Notes: generated by a model not told the origin, from the sequence alone. 6,867 nucleotides of DNA from Spartobacteria bacterium (GCA_021324035.1 JAJPJU010000019.1:1-6867), one strand, 5' to 3'; positions 1-5,463 are shown, counted from the first letter of the stretch. Numbers and translations: made by a program.

Positions 1-1
1 G

Positions 2-913
2 GAAACATCTCCGGCTGGAACGAGTGGGACTGAGCCAACAACCACCCGGGGCGGCAAAGGCAAACGTGGCCGCAACGCGACAACGGCTGAAACCGGCGCA
101 TCGGCATCGCCGGGTGTGAGCGTGAGCCCAGGTGAAGGCAAAGCAGGCGGACGCGGACGGGGTGCGAAAGCAGCCGGCGCATCTCCATCGCCGGCAGCAT
201 CAGTATCAGCGACAGCTGCGGCGGCAGTTAGCGCAAGTCCGGCAATGAGTGCGGCACCGGCAACCAGTGCGACAGTTGCCGCGGGAACTACAGGCGCAAC
301 CGGCGCGATGGGTGCAACTGGAACAAACGCAACGGCAGCAAACGCCCAAGGAAATCTTAAGGGGCAAGGCACGGTTGGCCGCGGCGGAAAAAGAGTCGAG
401 CAACAGCAGGTGCAGCAGATCAAACAACAGCACGCAAGTTTCAAAGCGCAGCCCCGCCCCGACAAAGCTCCGGCAGTGCAATTCAACTCGAGTTACCGGA
501 TTCAGGGAAGCGATCGTTGGCAAGGTCAGCGATACACAGCGTTCCGGGAATATCGTCCGGAAATGCACGACCGCGGCTGGTATCACTCACACTTTGGAAG
601 AATTGAGCTGATCGCGGGCGGTTATTATTACTTCAACAACGGTTACTGGTATCCGGCATGGGGATATGACCAGAGCGCTCAATATTATGCCTACGACGGA
701 CCGATCTACGTTGGTCGCACCTCCGCACCACCGGATCGGGTGATCGCCGATGTCCAGGCTGAACTCAAGGACATGGGATATTACGAAGGCGAAGTGGATG
801 GGTTGCTCGGACCACTAACGCGCCAGGCGCTCCAAGGTTATCAGGCGGACCACGGCCTCGAAGTTACGGAGGCGATCGACGAGCCGACGCTGGATGCGCT
901 GCAACTGGGCTAA
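2..913 (+). CDS. Secreted low-complexity protein with C-terminal peptidoglycan-binding domain (5' partial)
   Basis: The frame is open from the left edge (base 2) to TAA at 911-913, giving 303 visible residues. The GTG at 116 is only an internal valine codon, because the same composition continues upstream, so the true start lies outside the window. Domains in order: a Gly/Ala/Ser/Thr/Lys/Arg-rich region (residues about 1-95) with two diverged 27-residue repeats; five collagen-like Gly-X-Y triplets at nt 290-334; a Gln-rich patch (EQQQVQQIKQQ); a Tyr/Trp-rich segment (GGYYYFNNGYWYPAWGY); and, from about nt 728, a PG_binding_1-type domain with the signature GYYEGEVDGLLGPLTRQAL. That family is a three-helix module that binds cell-wall peptidoglycan, so an envelope location is inferred. 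No catalytic domain is visible. It may be a structural or wall-anchored protein. The C-terminal domain call is firm; the overall role is unknown. Confidence 0.85.
   Translation, partial: ETSPAGTSGTEPTTTRGGKGKRGRNATTAETGASASPGVSVSPGEGKAGGRGRGAKAAGASPSPAASVSATAAAAVSASPAMSAAPATSATVAAGTTGATGAMGATGTNATAANAQGNLKGQGTVGRGGKRVEQQQVQQIKQQHASFKAQPRPDKAPAVQFNSSYRIQGSDRWQGQRYTAFREYRPEMHDRGWYHSHFGRIELIAGGYYYFNNGYWYPAWGYDQSAQYYAYDGPIYVGRTSAPPDRVIADVQAELKDMGYYEGEVDGLLGPLTRQALQGYQADHGLEVTEAIDEPTLDALQLG
52..212 (+). repeat. Two diverged 81-nt in-frame tandem repeats
   Basis: Two adjacent 81-base (27-codon) units lie in the N-terminal coding part of the first gene. The best matching block is CCGGCGCATC followed by CATCGCCGG, at 93-112 and again at 174-194. 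At protein level both units run Gly/Lys/Arg-rich, then TGASASP or AGASPSP, then a Ser/Val stretch. The period keeps the frame, as expected for an expanding low-complexity linker. A further copy may lie to the left of the window. Confidence 0.6.
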
Positions 914-928
914 ACGAAAAAGTTAGAA

Positions 929-1330
929 TTAAGAACGAGCGCTGGCCTGAAACGCCGGCGCTCTTTCTGTGTACGGCAAAGCTTGGGCGGCGTTGTTGAG
1001 GGCCTCGGCAAGATCATCGAGATCGACTGGCTTTGCCAGAAGCGTGAGCGCGCCGGAATCGCTGACGATGCCATTTGCGGGCGACCAGCCTGACACCAGT
1101 ATGATTCGCGCAGTTGGATCCTTGGCCACGATATTGCGACAGGCAGTGGCGCCGTTGAGTTTCGGCATCCAGTAGTCCATCAGAACCACATCGGGATGGT
1201 GCAGCGAGTACGCGTGGATCGCCTCCACGCCCGAGCCTACGACAGCGACAATGTCGTGGTTGCAGGCACGAACTAGCTCGGCCAACGAAGTGCCGACGCT
1301 GCGTTGGTCGTCGGCGATGAGGATGCGCAT
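929..1330 (-). CDS. Single-domain response regulator (receiver only), orphan
   Basis: This 133-residue protein is a CheY-type receiver domain with no output domain. The acidic pocket D7/D8 sits in MRILIADDQ, the phosphoacceptor is D52 in VVLMDYWMP, the switch Ser is S80 in IILVSGW, and the conserved Lys is K100 in LLAKPVD, so phosphorylation competence is expected. The start is the ATG at 1330 because the receiver fold begins there. The frame stays open back to a GTG at 1411, but those 27 extra residues resemble no receiver domain and would overlap the divergent gene. No clear Shine-Dalgarno site precedes either start. No histidine kinase is in the window, so its partner is unknown. A short tail after the last helix (residues about 120-133) is encoded over a terminator hairpin. 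The gene converges with the first gene, with a 15-base gap. Confidence 0.9.
   Translation of the reverse strand: MRILIADDQRSVGTSLAELVRACNHDIVAVVGSGVEAIHAYSLHHPDVVLMDYWMPKLNGATACRNIVAKDPTARIILVSGWSPANGIVSDSGALTLLAKPVDLDDLAEALNNAAQALPYTERAPAFQASARS
937..970 (+). terminator. Intrinsic terminator of the first gene, embedded in the next gene's 3' coding end
   Basis: The left arm is GAGCGCTGGC (937-946), the loop CTGAAAC (947-953) and the right arm GCCGGCGCTC (954-963), followed by TTTCTGT. All ten pairs form in the + transcript, one of them a U-G wobble. In the - transcript the same position becomes an A-C mismatch, and the downstream tract is weaker. The hairpin lies 23 bases after the TAA of the + gene and therefore most likely ends its transcript. 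It also encodes residues 123-132 of the convergent response regulator. Confidence 0.7.
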
Positions 1331-1381
1331 GTCCGGTTTTGCAGCAAGCTGCGAGCCGCGCAGGCCCAGATACGAGGGCAA

Positions 1382-1405
1382 AATCAGGAGTGCACAATCA
1401 GGAGG
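1382..1405 (+). repeat. Direct repeat AATCAGGAG x2 at a divergent junction
   Basis: AATCAGGAG occurs at 1382-1390 and 1396-1404, 14 bases apart, between the divergent starts at 1330 (-) and 1426 (+). The second copy contains the AGGAGG that could act as ribosome binding site for the secreted protein. This could be a regulatory half-site pair or chance, and there is no other evidence. Confidence 0.3.
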
Positions 1406-1425
1406 GAACACGTAAAACGCTACAG

Positions 1426-1902
1426 GTGAGGGCGTTCCTTATTCTCTCTTTCATGCTATTCGGCATTGGCGGGGCGTTTGGGGGACAGGTGCGGATTTTT
1501 GCCGGGGCGCGCTTTGATTCGAAGACATGGGCGAAGTTGGAGAAGCTCGATGTTAAAACCCTGAGCCGCGATCGCGCGCTGGAGTCGCACGTTGGCCAAT
1601 TAGTGGAACTGCATTTTCAGTTTCGATCAAAGGAACTGCGACATATCAAATCGAACTGGTGGCAGGCGTCGGTATGGCAAACGGCGCCGGAAGGGCATCG
1701 CGGGTTCGCCAGTGTCCCGGTCATGATTGCCAACACGGATCTGAAATCGTTTAACAGTTTCACGACCGATTCTCGGGAGACTGGGGACCTGAAAATTTTC
1801 GGACAGGTGTTGTACGATTTCGGGATGAATTATACTTTCGTCCGAGTGATCGGCACGAACATGTTCGTCGATGGCGACGGCTACGCCAACGTCACATGGT
1901 AA
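1426..1902 (+). CDS. Small secreted protein of unknown function
   Basis: About 158 residues. I chose the GTG at 1426 because it directly precedes a typical signal peptide (an Arg, then AFLILSFMLFGIGGAFG), with cleavage expected near residues 18-20. An AGGAGG at 1400-1405 lies 20 bases upstream, which is far for this start. A GTG at 1390 would add 12 residues (HNQEGTRKT...) and is the main alternative; the in-frame ATG at 1339 is unlikely. The mature part is mixed polar with beta-rich stretches (LVELHFQFRSKEL, ASVPVMIAN, LKIFGQVLYDF, YTFVRVIGTNMFVDGDG) and could be a small beta-barrel or OB-like fold, but I do not recognise a family. It is divergent from the upstream response regulator and followed 107 bases later by a membrane protein gene in the same direction. 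The function is unknown. Confidence 0.75.
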   Translation: MRAFLILSFMLFGIGGAFGGQVRIFAGARFDSKTWAKLEKLDVKTLSRDRALESHVGQLVELHFQFRSKELRHIKSNWWQASVWQTAPEGHRGFASVPVMIANTDLKSFNSFTTDSRETGDLKIFGQVLYDFGMNYTFVRVIGTNMFVDGDGYANVTW

Positions 1903-1908
1903 GGAATA

Positions 1909-1933
1909 GTGATGAGTGATGAGTGATGAGTGA
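1909..1933 (+). repeat. 3.5-copy tandem heptamer GTGATGA
   Basis: Three perfect GTGATGA units (1909-1915, 1916-1922, 1923-1929) plus a partial one (GTGA, 1930-1933) begin six bases after the TAA of the secreted protein gene. A 7-base period rotates the reading frame, so all three frames meet ATG and TGA here. Related GAGTGAC and AGTGACC words recur at 1967, 2384 and around 4150-4172. It resembles the short intergenic repeat tracts I associate with soil Verrucomicrobiota. Confidence 0.85.
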
Positions 1934-1942
1934 CCAGCCTTC

Positions 1943-1961
1943 GCCAAGGCTACGGCTTGGC
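1943..1961 (+). other. Small inverted repeat beside the heptamer tract
   Basis: GCCAAG (1943-1948) pairs with CTTGGC (1956-1961) around the loop GCTACGG. An outer TCGC/GCGA pairing (1941-1944 and 1963-1966) is an alternative extension. There is no T-run, so it is not a classical terminator. It may be part of a dispersed intergenic element together with the heptamer repeat. Confidence 0.4.
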
Positions 1962-1980
1962 CGGCGAGTGACTGAAAGGG

Positions 1981-2010
1981 ATGAAAAAAGAACGAGGAAT
2001 GAAGAAGTAA
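1981..2010 (+). CDS. Possible 9-codon leader peptide overlapping the next start
   Basis: ATG at 1981 opens a 9-codon frame reading MKKERGMKK and ends at TAA 2008-2010. The last A of this stop is the first base of the ATG of the membrane protein gene (TAATG). An in-frame ATG also exists at 1999. The upstream GAAAGGG touches the first ATG, too close for an ideal ribosome site. It is short enough to be chance; if translated, it would couple translation to the next gene. Confidence 0.2.
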   Translation: MKKERGMKK

Positions 2011-2381
2011 TGAGATTCTTGCGGCAGTTGCATCTGTATCTTGGTTGCTTGTTCGCGCCGCTGTTGATCTTTTTTGCGGTGACTGGGTCGTGGCAGATTT
2101 TTAACTGGCACGAATCGGACCGGCAGCCGGGTGGATACGTGGCACCCAGGTTGTTGTCGGCGCTGTCAGACATTCATAAGAACGCGCATCTGCCACCAAC
2201 CAAGCGCAATAGTCCGGCGCCGGTGCGCTACTTTATGTTCGCGGCAGCGGTGGGATTGATCGCGACGACCCTCGTCGGAGTGATTATGGCTTACCGATTC
2301 AGCCGAAAACCGGTCGTGGCGACGGTTTGCTTACTCATCGGAATATTTTTGCCAGCGGTTCTATTGTGGATCTATCACTGA
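2010..2381 (+). CDS. Short PepSY-associated transmembrane-helix protein
   Basis: A 123-residue membrane protein. The start at ATG 2010 puts the characteristic RQLHLYLGCLFAPLLIFFA segment at the N-terminus. The frame can be read back to 1923, but that extension translates repeat DNA and is rejected. GAGGA (1994-1998) and AAGAAG (2002-2007) lie upstream. Predicted helices span about residues 9-31, 73-95 and 101-122, with a roughly 40-residue loop containing NWHES and DIHKNAHLP. The first helix, with its leading His and the TGS turn followed by W, resembles PepSY-associated TM proteins (PF03929-like), which are often linked to metal or siderophore reduction. Full-length members are about three times longer and carry PepSY domains; none is seen here, so this is a short variant with an uncertain role. 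It converges with the next gene, with a 27-base gap. Confidence 0.8.
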   Translation: MRFLRQLHLYLGCLFAPLLIFFAVTGSWQIFNWHESDRQPGGYVAPRLLSALSDIHKNAHLPPTKRNSPAPVRYFMFAAAVGLIATTLVGVIMAYRFSRKPVVATVCLLIGIFLPAVLLWIYH

Positions 2382-2382
2382 A

Positions 2383-2410
2383 GAGTGACTGGTCTGACGT
2401 CAGTCGACTC
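2383..2410. terminator. Hairpin between convergent genes, possible bidirectional terminator
   Basis: GAGTGACTG (2383-2391) pairs with CAGTC-ACTC (2401-2410, one bulged G), giving nine pairs around a 9-base loop. The region also holds a perfect 10-base palindrome, CTGACGTCAG (2394-2403). It spans the whole gap between the stop at 2381 and the stop at 2409. The stem is only moderately GC-rich, and the downstream tract on + is ATTTCACTTT rather than a pure T-run, so termination is plausible but not strong. Confidence 0.45.
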
Positions 2411-3131
2411 ATTTCACTTTCTTCCAGACCACATCTTCATTATTCCGGCGATCGATCAGGGCATCGACTTTGCCTTTGGCGTCGTAACGAAATAAAATCC
2501 GGCCTTCAACGCCTTTGCGGAAAAAGAGGTCGCCCGACTCCCGGAGAAGTTCTTCCTTTTTGCCGTTTCGTTCGATGAACAAATTTCCGTCATAAGCGCT
2601 GACGCTGCGGGTTTGGCCCGGTGCCAGCTCGTAAACACCGAAGTAGTCGCGAAATTTTGTTTCGTCGACCTGGCCCATTGCCGGATCTTCATAATAACGG
2701 TGGGCCTGGCTGGCGATAATTTGCCAACTTCCATTTCGTTCCAGCCAGGTGTCGGTAATGTGATAACGCGCATGAAGTTCCTGGCCGAAGATCGTTTCGG
2801 TTTCGTTCGCGTCGTAGCTTAACACCGCGGTGTTCCCGACAATTCGGCTGATGACTTTTTCGATTTTAATCGTGCCGGAATAACCTTTTGGCAGCGGTGT
2901 AATGTCGGCGATCAGTTTGGCTTTGTCGAAAGTGCGTCCCTTTTCGTCGGAGAACGTGCAATCATCGGCGAAATATTTTTCCCACGGCTCCTGATTTCCG
3001 GAAACGACGGAGTCATACAGTTCCTGAGTCCGGCGAACGAGATCTTGTTCAGTAATTGGTGTCTCATCCGCCATCACGGAAAAAAGGACGAGGGCTGAAG
3101 AAACAAGGATGAAAACAGGCCAAAGCTTCAT
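2409..3131 (-). CDS. Exported NTF2-like (DUF4440/SnoaL-type) protein with C-terminal beta-lactamase-tail-like domain
   Basis: 240 residues. The start is ATG 3131, just before the signal peptide (KLWPVFILVSSALVLFSVMA, then DETP); the GTG at 3173 would add 14 residues ahead of it. Residues about 27-145 form an NTF2-like alpha+beta domain: a helix with TQELYDSVVSGNQEPWEKYF, then CTFSDEKGRTFDKAKLIADI, and the strands AVLSYDANETET, ARYHITDTWLERNGSWQII and ASQAHRY. Residues about 162-240 (YFGVYELAPGQTRSVSAYDG, DLFFRKG, RILFRYDAKGKV) match the pattern of the DUF3471-like domain that usually trails beta-lactamase-family serine hydrolases. Such proteins are usually periplasmic with no proven activity; ligand binding or weak hydrolysis is speculative. 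No Shine-Dalgarno site is evident. It is divergent from the next small exported protein. Confidence 0.85.
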   Translation of the reverse strand: MKLWPVFILVSSALVLFSVMADETPITEQDLVRRTQELYDSVVSGNQEPWEKYFADDCTFSDEKGRTFDKAKLIADITPLPKGYSGTIKIEKVISRIVGNTAVLSYDANETETIFGQELHARYHITDTWLERNGSWQIIASQAHRYYEDPAMGQVDETKFRDYFGVYELAPGQTRSVSAYDGNLFIERNGKKEELLRESGDLFFRKGVEGRILFRYDAKGKVDALIDRRNNEDVVWKKVK

Positions 3132-3224
3132 GGACCAACGGTGCAAACTGGCAGGAGAAAAAGAGAGACGCAATCCGACGTTTGCACGAGCGAAAAATTC
3201 AAAGCAAGATCACCACAACGCGTG

Positions 3225-3653
3225 GTGAGAATAACCGCCATTCTAATGTCCCTGTTGTTGGTCGCGACCAGCGAAGCGCGACCGCGTCCGACGCCGTCGC
3301 CGACTCCAAGCGGCAAAACGGCGCGATTGATCGTCCAACGCGCGCCAAATTTCGGGAGCGATCTTTTCATCCGTTTGTCGGTCGACGGCAAACGGGTGGG
3401 CAATATTCCGCGAAACCAGCATTACGGGGGATTCGTTTCTGTCGGGCGGCATACCGTGACGGTATTGGCGTTGCCAAATACGGAATCGCGACGGCCAACG
3501 TCGATCCCGCTGATTGCGAAAGCGGGCCAGGTTTACATTTTTACCGCGACCTGGAGCTCCGATCGGCTGATTTTGGTGCCGAGCACCTACTACTCCCCAA
3601 CAACGCGAGTTGGCGAAGTGAGAAAGAAAAAGTCGAAATTTTGGTTCTGGTGA
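3225..3653 (+). CDS. Small exported protein, PEGA/DUF2846-like
   Basis: 142 residues from GTG 3225 (GTG 3222 is equally possible). The frame is open back to a GTG at 3141, but the signal peptide (RITAILMSLLLVATSEA) starts here and no ATG precedes it. The mature protein begins with a Pro/Ser/Thr linker (RPRPTPSPTPSG). A compact beta-rich domain follows: ARLIVQRAPNFGSDLFIRL, SVDGKRVGNIPRNQHYGGFV, VGRHTVTVLALP, then KAGQVYIFTAT and RLILVP. The VDGK...G...VSVGRHTV...AGQVYIF pattern resembles PEGA and DUF2846 domains, surface or periplasmic carbohydrate-binding-like folds, but the match is by eye only. The end is unusual: KKKSKFWFW, a basic cluster followed by alternating aromatics. No strong ribosome site is seen. 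It is divergent from the NTF2-like gene (93-base gap) and convergent with the next response regulator. Confidence 0.75.
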   Translation: MRITAILMSLLLVATSEARPRPTPSPTPSGKTARLIVQRAPNFGSDLFIRLSVDGKRVGNIPRNQHYGGFVSVGRHTVTVLALPNTESRRPTSIPLIAKAGQVYIFTATWSSDRLILVPSTYYSPTTRVGEVRKKKSKFWFW

Positions 3654-3680
3654 CTTCGAGAAACTCAAGAAACTGAGACT

Positions 3681-3732
3681 CTGAAAATCTGAAATTTCAG
3701 TGTTTCAGCGTGTCAGGATTTCAGCTTTTTTT
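3681..3732. terminator. Terminator with nested CTGAAA/TTTCAG hairpin and 7-T run
   Basis: A perfect 12-base palindrome, CTGAAATTTCAG (3689-3700), sits inside an outer CTGAAA (3681-3686) and TTTCAG (3703-3708) pair, separated by two mismatches. A seven-T run (3726-3732) follows on the + strand and overlaps the TAA of the convergent gene. The left side is A-rich and the right side T-rich, so the stem could serve both directions. It is AU-rich, hence less stable than a GC stem. It is built from repeats of one CTGAAA-type unit. Confidence 0.6.
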
Positions 3733-4099
3733 AAGCCGCCAGTTGTTCTACGGCAGAGCGAAGTTGGCGGATATCGAACGGTTTGGAAAACATCAGACTC
3801 ACTTCCATCCGGTTGTAAGCCTCGACGATATCGGATGAAAGATTTGCGGATACGACGATAATTTTTCCTTCGATCCCGCGTTTTCGGATTTCCTGGACCA
3901 ATTCAACACCGGTGAGATTGGGCATTCTTTGATCGACAATGATAACGTCGAACGGAGTTGAGTAATCGAGGTGGGCGAGCGCATCCTTTCCGCTGCCGAC
4001 ACAGGTGATGTCGTATTTCGGGCCATCAAAGACGAATCGAAACGCCGTGGTGACGGACGGTTCGTTGTCGACGGCAAGAATTCGGCAAACGCGTTCCAT
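3731..4099 (-). CDS. Single-domain response regulator (receiver only), second orphan
   Basis: 122 residues from ATG 4099. A TTG at 4111 would add four residues and is less likely. It is a CheY-like receiver: the acidic pair is D11/E13 in ILAVDNEPS (a glutamate where DD is commoner), the phosphoacceptor is D56 in VIIVDQRMPN, the switch Ser is S84 in IIVVSAN, and the conserved Lys is K106 in FSKPFD. RMPNLTGVELVQEIRK is typical of the family. No DNA-binding or enzymatic output domain follows, so it would act by protein contacts or phosphotransfer. It is distinct in sequence from the receiver at 929-1330, so it is not a recent duplicate. No kinase is present in the window. A weak ribosome site (CGGGATT) is all that precedes the ATG. 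Confidence 0.9.
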   Translation of the reverse strand: MERVCRILAVDNEPSVTTAFRFVFDGPKYDITCVGSGKDALAHLDYSTPFDVIIVDQRMPNLTGVELVQEIRKRGIEGKIIVVSANLSSDIVEAYNRMEVSLMFSKPFDIRQLRSAVEQLAA

Positions 4100-4275
4100 A
4101 ATCCCGACCAAAAAGTCAGCAGTGTTCAGGCCAATTCTCGAAGAAGTGGCGAGTGATATGTGACAAGTGACCAGAAAAGAAGTCAGACGTCAGAGGGAAA
4201 CCGAAGGATGAACGCTGATTGCGAATTGCTAAATGCGAAATGAGGCGCAAGGTTTTGTGAAACAAGGGGCACATT
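4100..4275. other. Divergent intergenic region with degenerate short repeats
   Basis: 176 bases separate the response regulator start and the lipoprotein start, which makes it the largest non-coding gap in the window. It holds GTGA-type words (GAGTGATATGTGACAAGTGACC-like, 4150-4172), a TCAGACGTCAGAG word sharing GACGTCAG with 2396-2403, and two imperfect copies of a TTGCGAA/ATGCGAAAT-type word around 4219-4242. Promoters for both divergent genes should lie here, but I see no convincing -35/-10 pair. Confidence 0.5.
4264..4269 (+). promoter_or_regulatory. Ribosome binding site of the lipoprotein
   Basis: AAGGGG ends six bases before the ATG at 4276 and is one of the few clear Shine-Dalgarno sites in this window. 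It fixes the lipoprotein start. Confidence 0.7.
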
Positions 4276-4494
4276 ATGAAGCAATCCCGTTATTTCTTGA
4301 GTGCGACCGCGGCTTTGATTTCTATTTCGGCGGTCGCGGGATGCGCGACTAATCAGCAAGCGTCCGCGCCGGCCAACGCTGATTCGGCGTCGAAAACTTA
4401 TGGAAGCCAGGATTTGTCGCGAACGGGCAAACGAACTTCGGGTGAAGCTTTGCAAGCTGCCGACCCAGCGGTCACAGCCAGAGGAGGCAATTAA
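4276..4494 (+). CDS. Small lipoprotein (72 aa)
   Basis: The signal peptide is MKQSRYFLSATAALISISA, followed by the lipobox V-A-G-C with the lipidated cysteine at residue 23, so a mature protein of 50 residues is expected. The mature part begins ATNQQASAPANADSASK and ends with a polar, glycine-bearing segment (YGSQDLSRTGKRTSGEALQ, then AADPAVTARGGN). No globular domain is recognised; it is probably an unstructured, membrane-tethered peptide, and its function is unknown. A good ribosome site (AAGGGG) fixes the ATG. The stop at 4494 is followed 24 bases later by the aldo/keto reductase start, so the two are likely co-transcribed and the pair probably shares an envelope role. Confidence 0.8.
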   Translation: MKQSRYFLSATAALISISAVAGCATNQQASAPANADSASKTYGSQDLSRTGKRTSGEALQAADPAVTARGGN

Positions 4495-4506
4495 CAACGA
4501 ACGATT

Positions 4507-4512
4507 GAGGAG
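4507..4512 (+). promoter_or_regulatory. Ribosome binding site of the aldo/keto reductase
   Basis: GAGGAG ends six bases before ATG 4519. This strong, well-spaced site confirms the start, and therefore the twin-arginine N-terminus. Confidence 0.8.
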
Positions 4513-4518
4513 ATAGCG

Positions 4519-5463
4519 ATGGACAATCTGATTACGCGACGAAAATTTCTGGAAGTGAGCATGGCAACGGGAGCAACAGTTTTAGCCGGCGGGAGAATTT
4601 TTGGCGCCACGGCGGCGACGCCGGGGACGGCGACGAACCCAACCTTCAAGCTGGGCGGCGATCTTGAAGTGAATCGGCTCGGCTTCGGCGCGATGCGGGT
4701 CACCGGGGACGGCATCTGGGGTTGGCCACCCGATCGCGCAAATGCAGTGAAGGTGTTGAAGCGCGCAGTCGACCTCGGCGTAAATTTAATTGATACCGCA
4801 GACGCTTACGGTCCGGACACGAGCGAACTTCTGATTGCCGAAGCATTGCACCCGTATCCGAAAGGCCTCGTTATCGCAACGAAAGGCGGACTGACCCGGC
4901 CCGGCCCAAATCAATGGGTGCCAGATGGCCGGCCGGAACGTTTGAAACAGTGCGTCGATAACAGTTTGAAACGGCTGAAGCTGGAGCGGATTGATTTATA
5001 TCAGTTGCACCGGATCGACCCGAAAGTGCCGGCCGAGGATTCGTTAGGCGCGCTGAAAGAGGCGCAGCAAGCGGGCAAAATTCGACATATTGGATTGTCG
5101 GAAGTTTCAGCCGAGCAAATCGAACAGGCCCGCAAGATCGTTCCGATCGTCAGCATTCAAAACCGTTACAACTTCGACGACCGCAAATGGGAAGGCGCGC
5201 TCGAATTTTGCGAAAAGGAAAATCTCGGATTCTTGCCGTGGGCGCCGGTTGGGGGAACTCGCGGGCTGGGTGGAGGCGGGGCGGCATCGGTCGCCAAGGC
5301 GCACAACGCCGATGTCTATCGGGTGGCGCTGGCGTGGTTGTTGCAACGGTCGCCAGTCATTTTGCCGATTCCGGGCACGCAAAATTTGCAGCATCTGGAG
5401 GACAATTGCGCCGCTGCGAAACTGAAATTGACGCCGGAAGAGTGGAAAAGCGTAGCGGCGTAG
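4519..5463 (+). CDS. Aldo/keto reductase with Tat signal peptide
   Basis: 314 residues. The N-terminus carries a twin-arginine motif (TRRKFLEVS, R7-R8) and a hydrophobic stretch to about residue 33, which suggests folded export by Tat. The AKR barrel begins at FKLGGDLEVNRLGFGAM. The catalytic tetrad is visible: D92 and Y97 (LIDTADAYG), K122 (ATKGG) and H164 (LYQLHRID). The C-terminal PIPGTQNLQHLEDN fits the NADP(H)-binding edge of the family, which reduces aldehydes and ketones. By memory the sequence pattern is closest to the YdbC/PdxI (pyridoxal reductase) branch, but substrate specificity cannot be read from the sequence. Length is usual for the family plus the leader. It sits between a lipoprotein gene (24-base gap) and a serine hydrolase gene (48-base gap) on the same strand. 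Confidence 0.93.
   Translation: MDNLITRRKFLEVSMATGATVLAGGRIFGATAATPGTATNPTFKLGGDLEVNRLGFGAMRVTGDGIWGWPPDRANAVKVLKRAVDLGVNLIDTADAYGPDTSELLIAEALHPYPKGLVIATKGGLTRPGPNQWVPDGRPERLKQCVDNSLKRLKLERIDLYQLHRIDPKVPAEDSLGALKEAQQAGKIRHIGLSEVSAEQIEQARKIVPIVSIQNRYNFDDRKWEGALEFCEKENLGFLPWAPVGGTRGLGGGGAASVAKAHNADVYRVALAWLLQRSPVILPIPGTQNLQHLEDNCAAAKLKLTPEEWKSVAA

Noticed and set aside
206..611. Long open frames overlapping the first gene on both strands
   Set aside because: They come from its biased GC-rich low-complexity codons. The Cys/Arg-rich translations show no domain, and the + frame in use continues into a recognisable domain.
1014..1397. 127-residue - strand frame over the first response regulator
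   Set aside because: It is out of frame with a clear receiver domain, and its translation is Arg/Cys-rich without motifs.
1855..1868. Perfect 14-base palindrome ACGAACATGTTCGT
   Set aside because: It looks like a regulator half-site pair but lies inside the 3' coding end of the secreted protein gene. The 2-base spacer does not fit the LexA boxes I know, so chance codon use is the simplest explanation.
1923..2009. N-terminal extension of the PepSY-type protein from 1923 (MMSDQPSPRLRLG...)
   Set aside because: It translates the heptamer repeat and the adjacent inverted repeat, is strongly charged, and precedes the natural membrane-helix start at 2010.
4183..4497. - strand frame opposite the lipoprotein gene
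   Set aside because: Its translation is Arg/Ser-rich with no domain, whereas the + strand has a ribosome site, signal peptide and lipobox.
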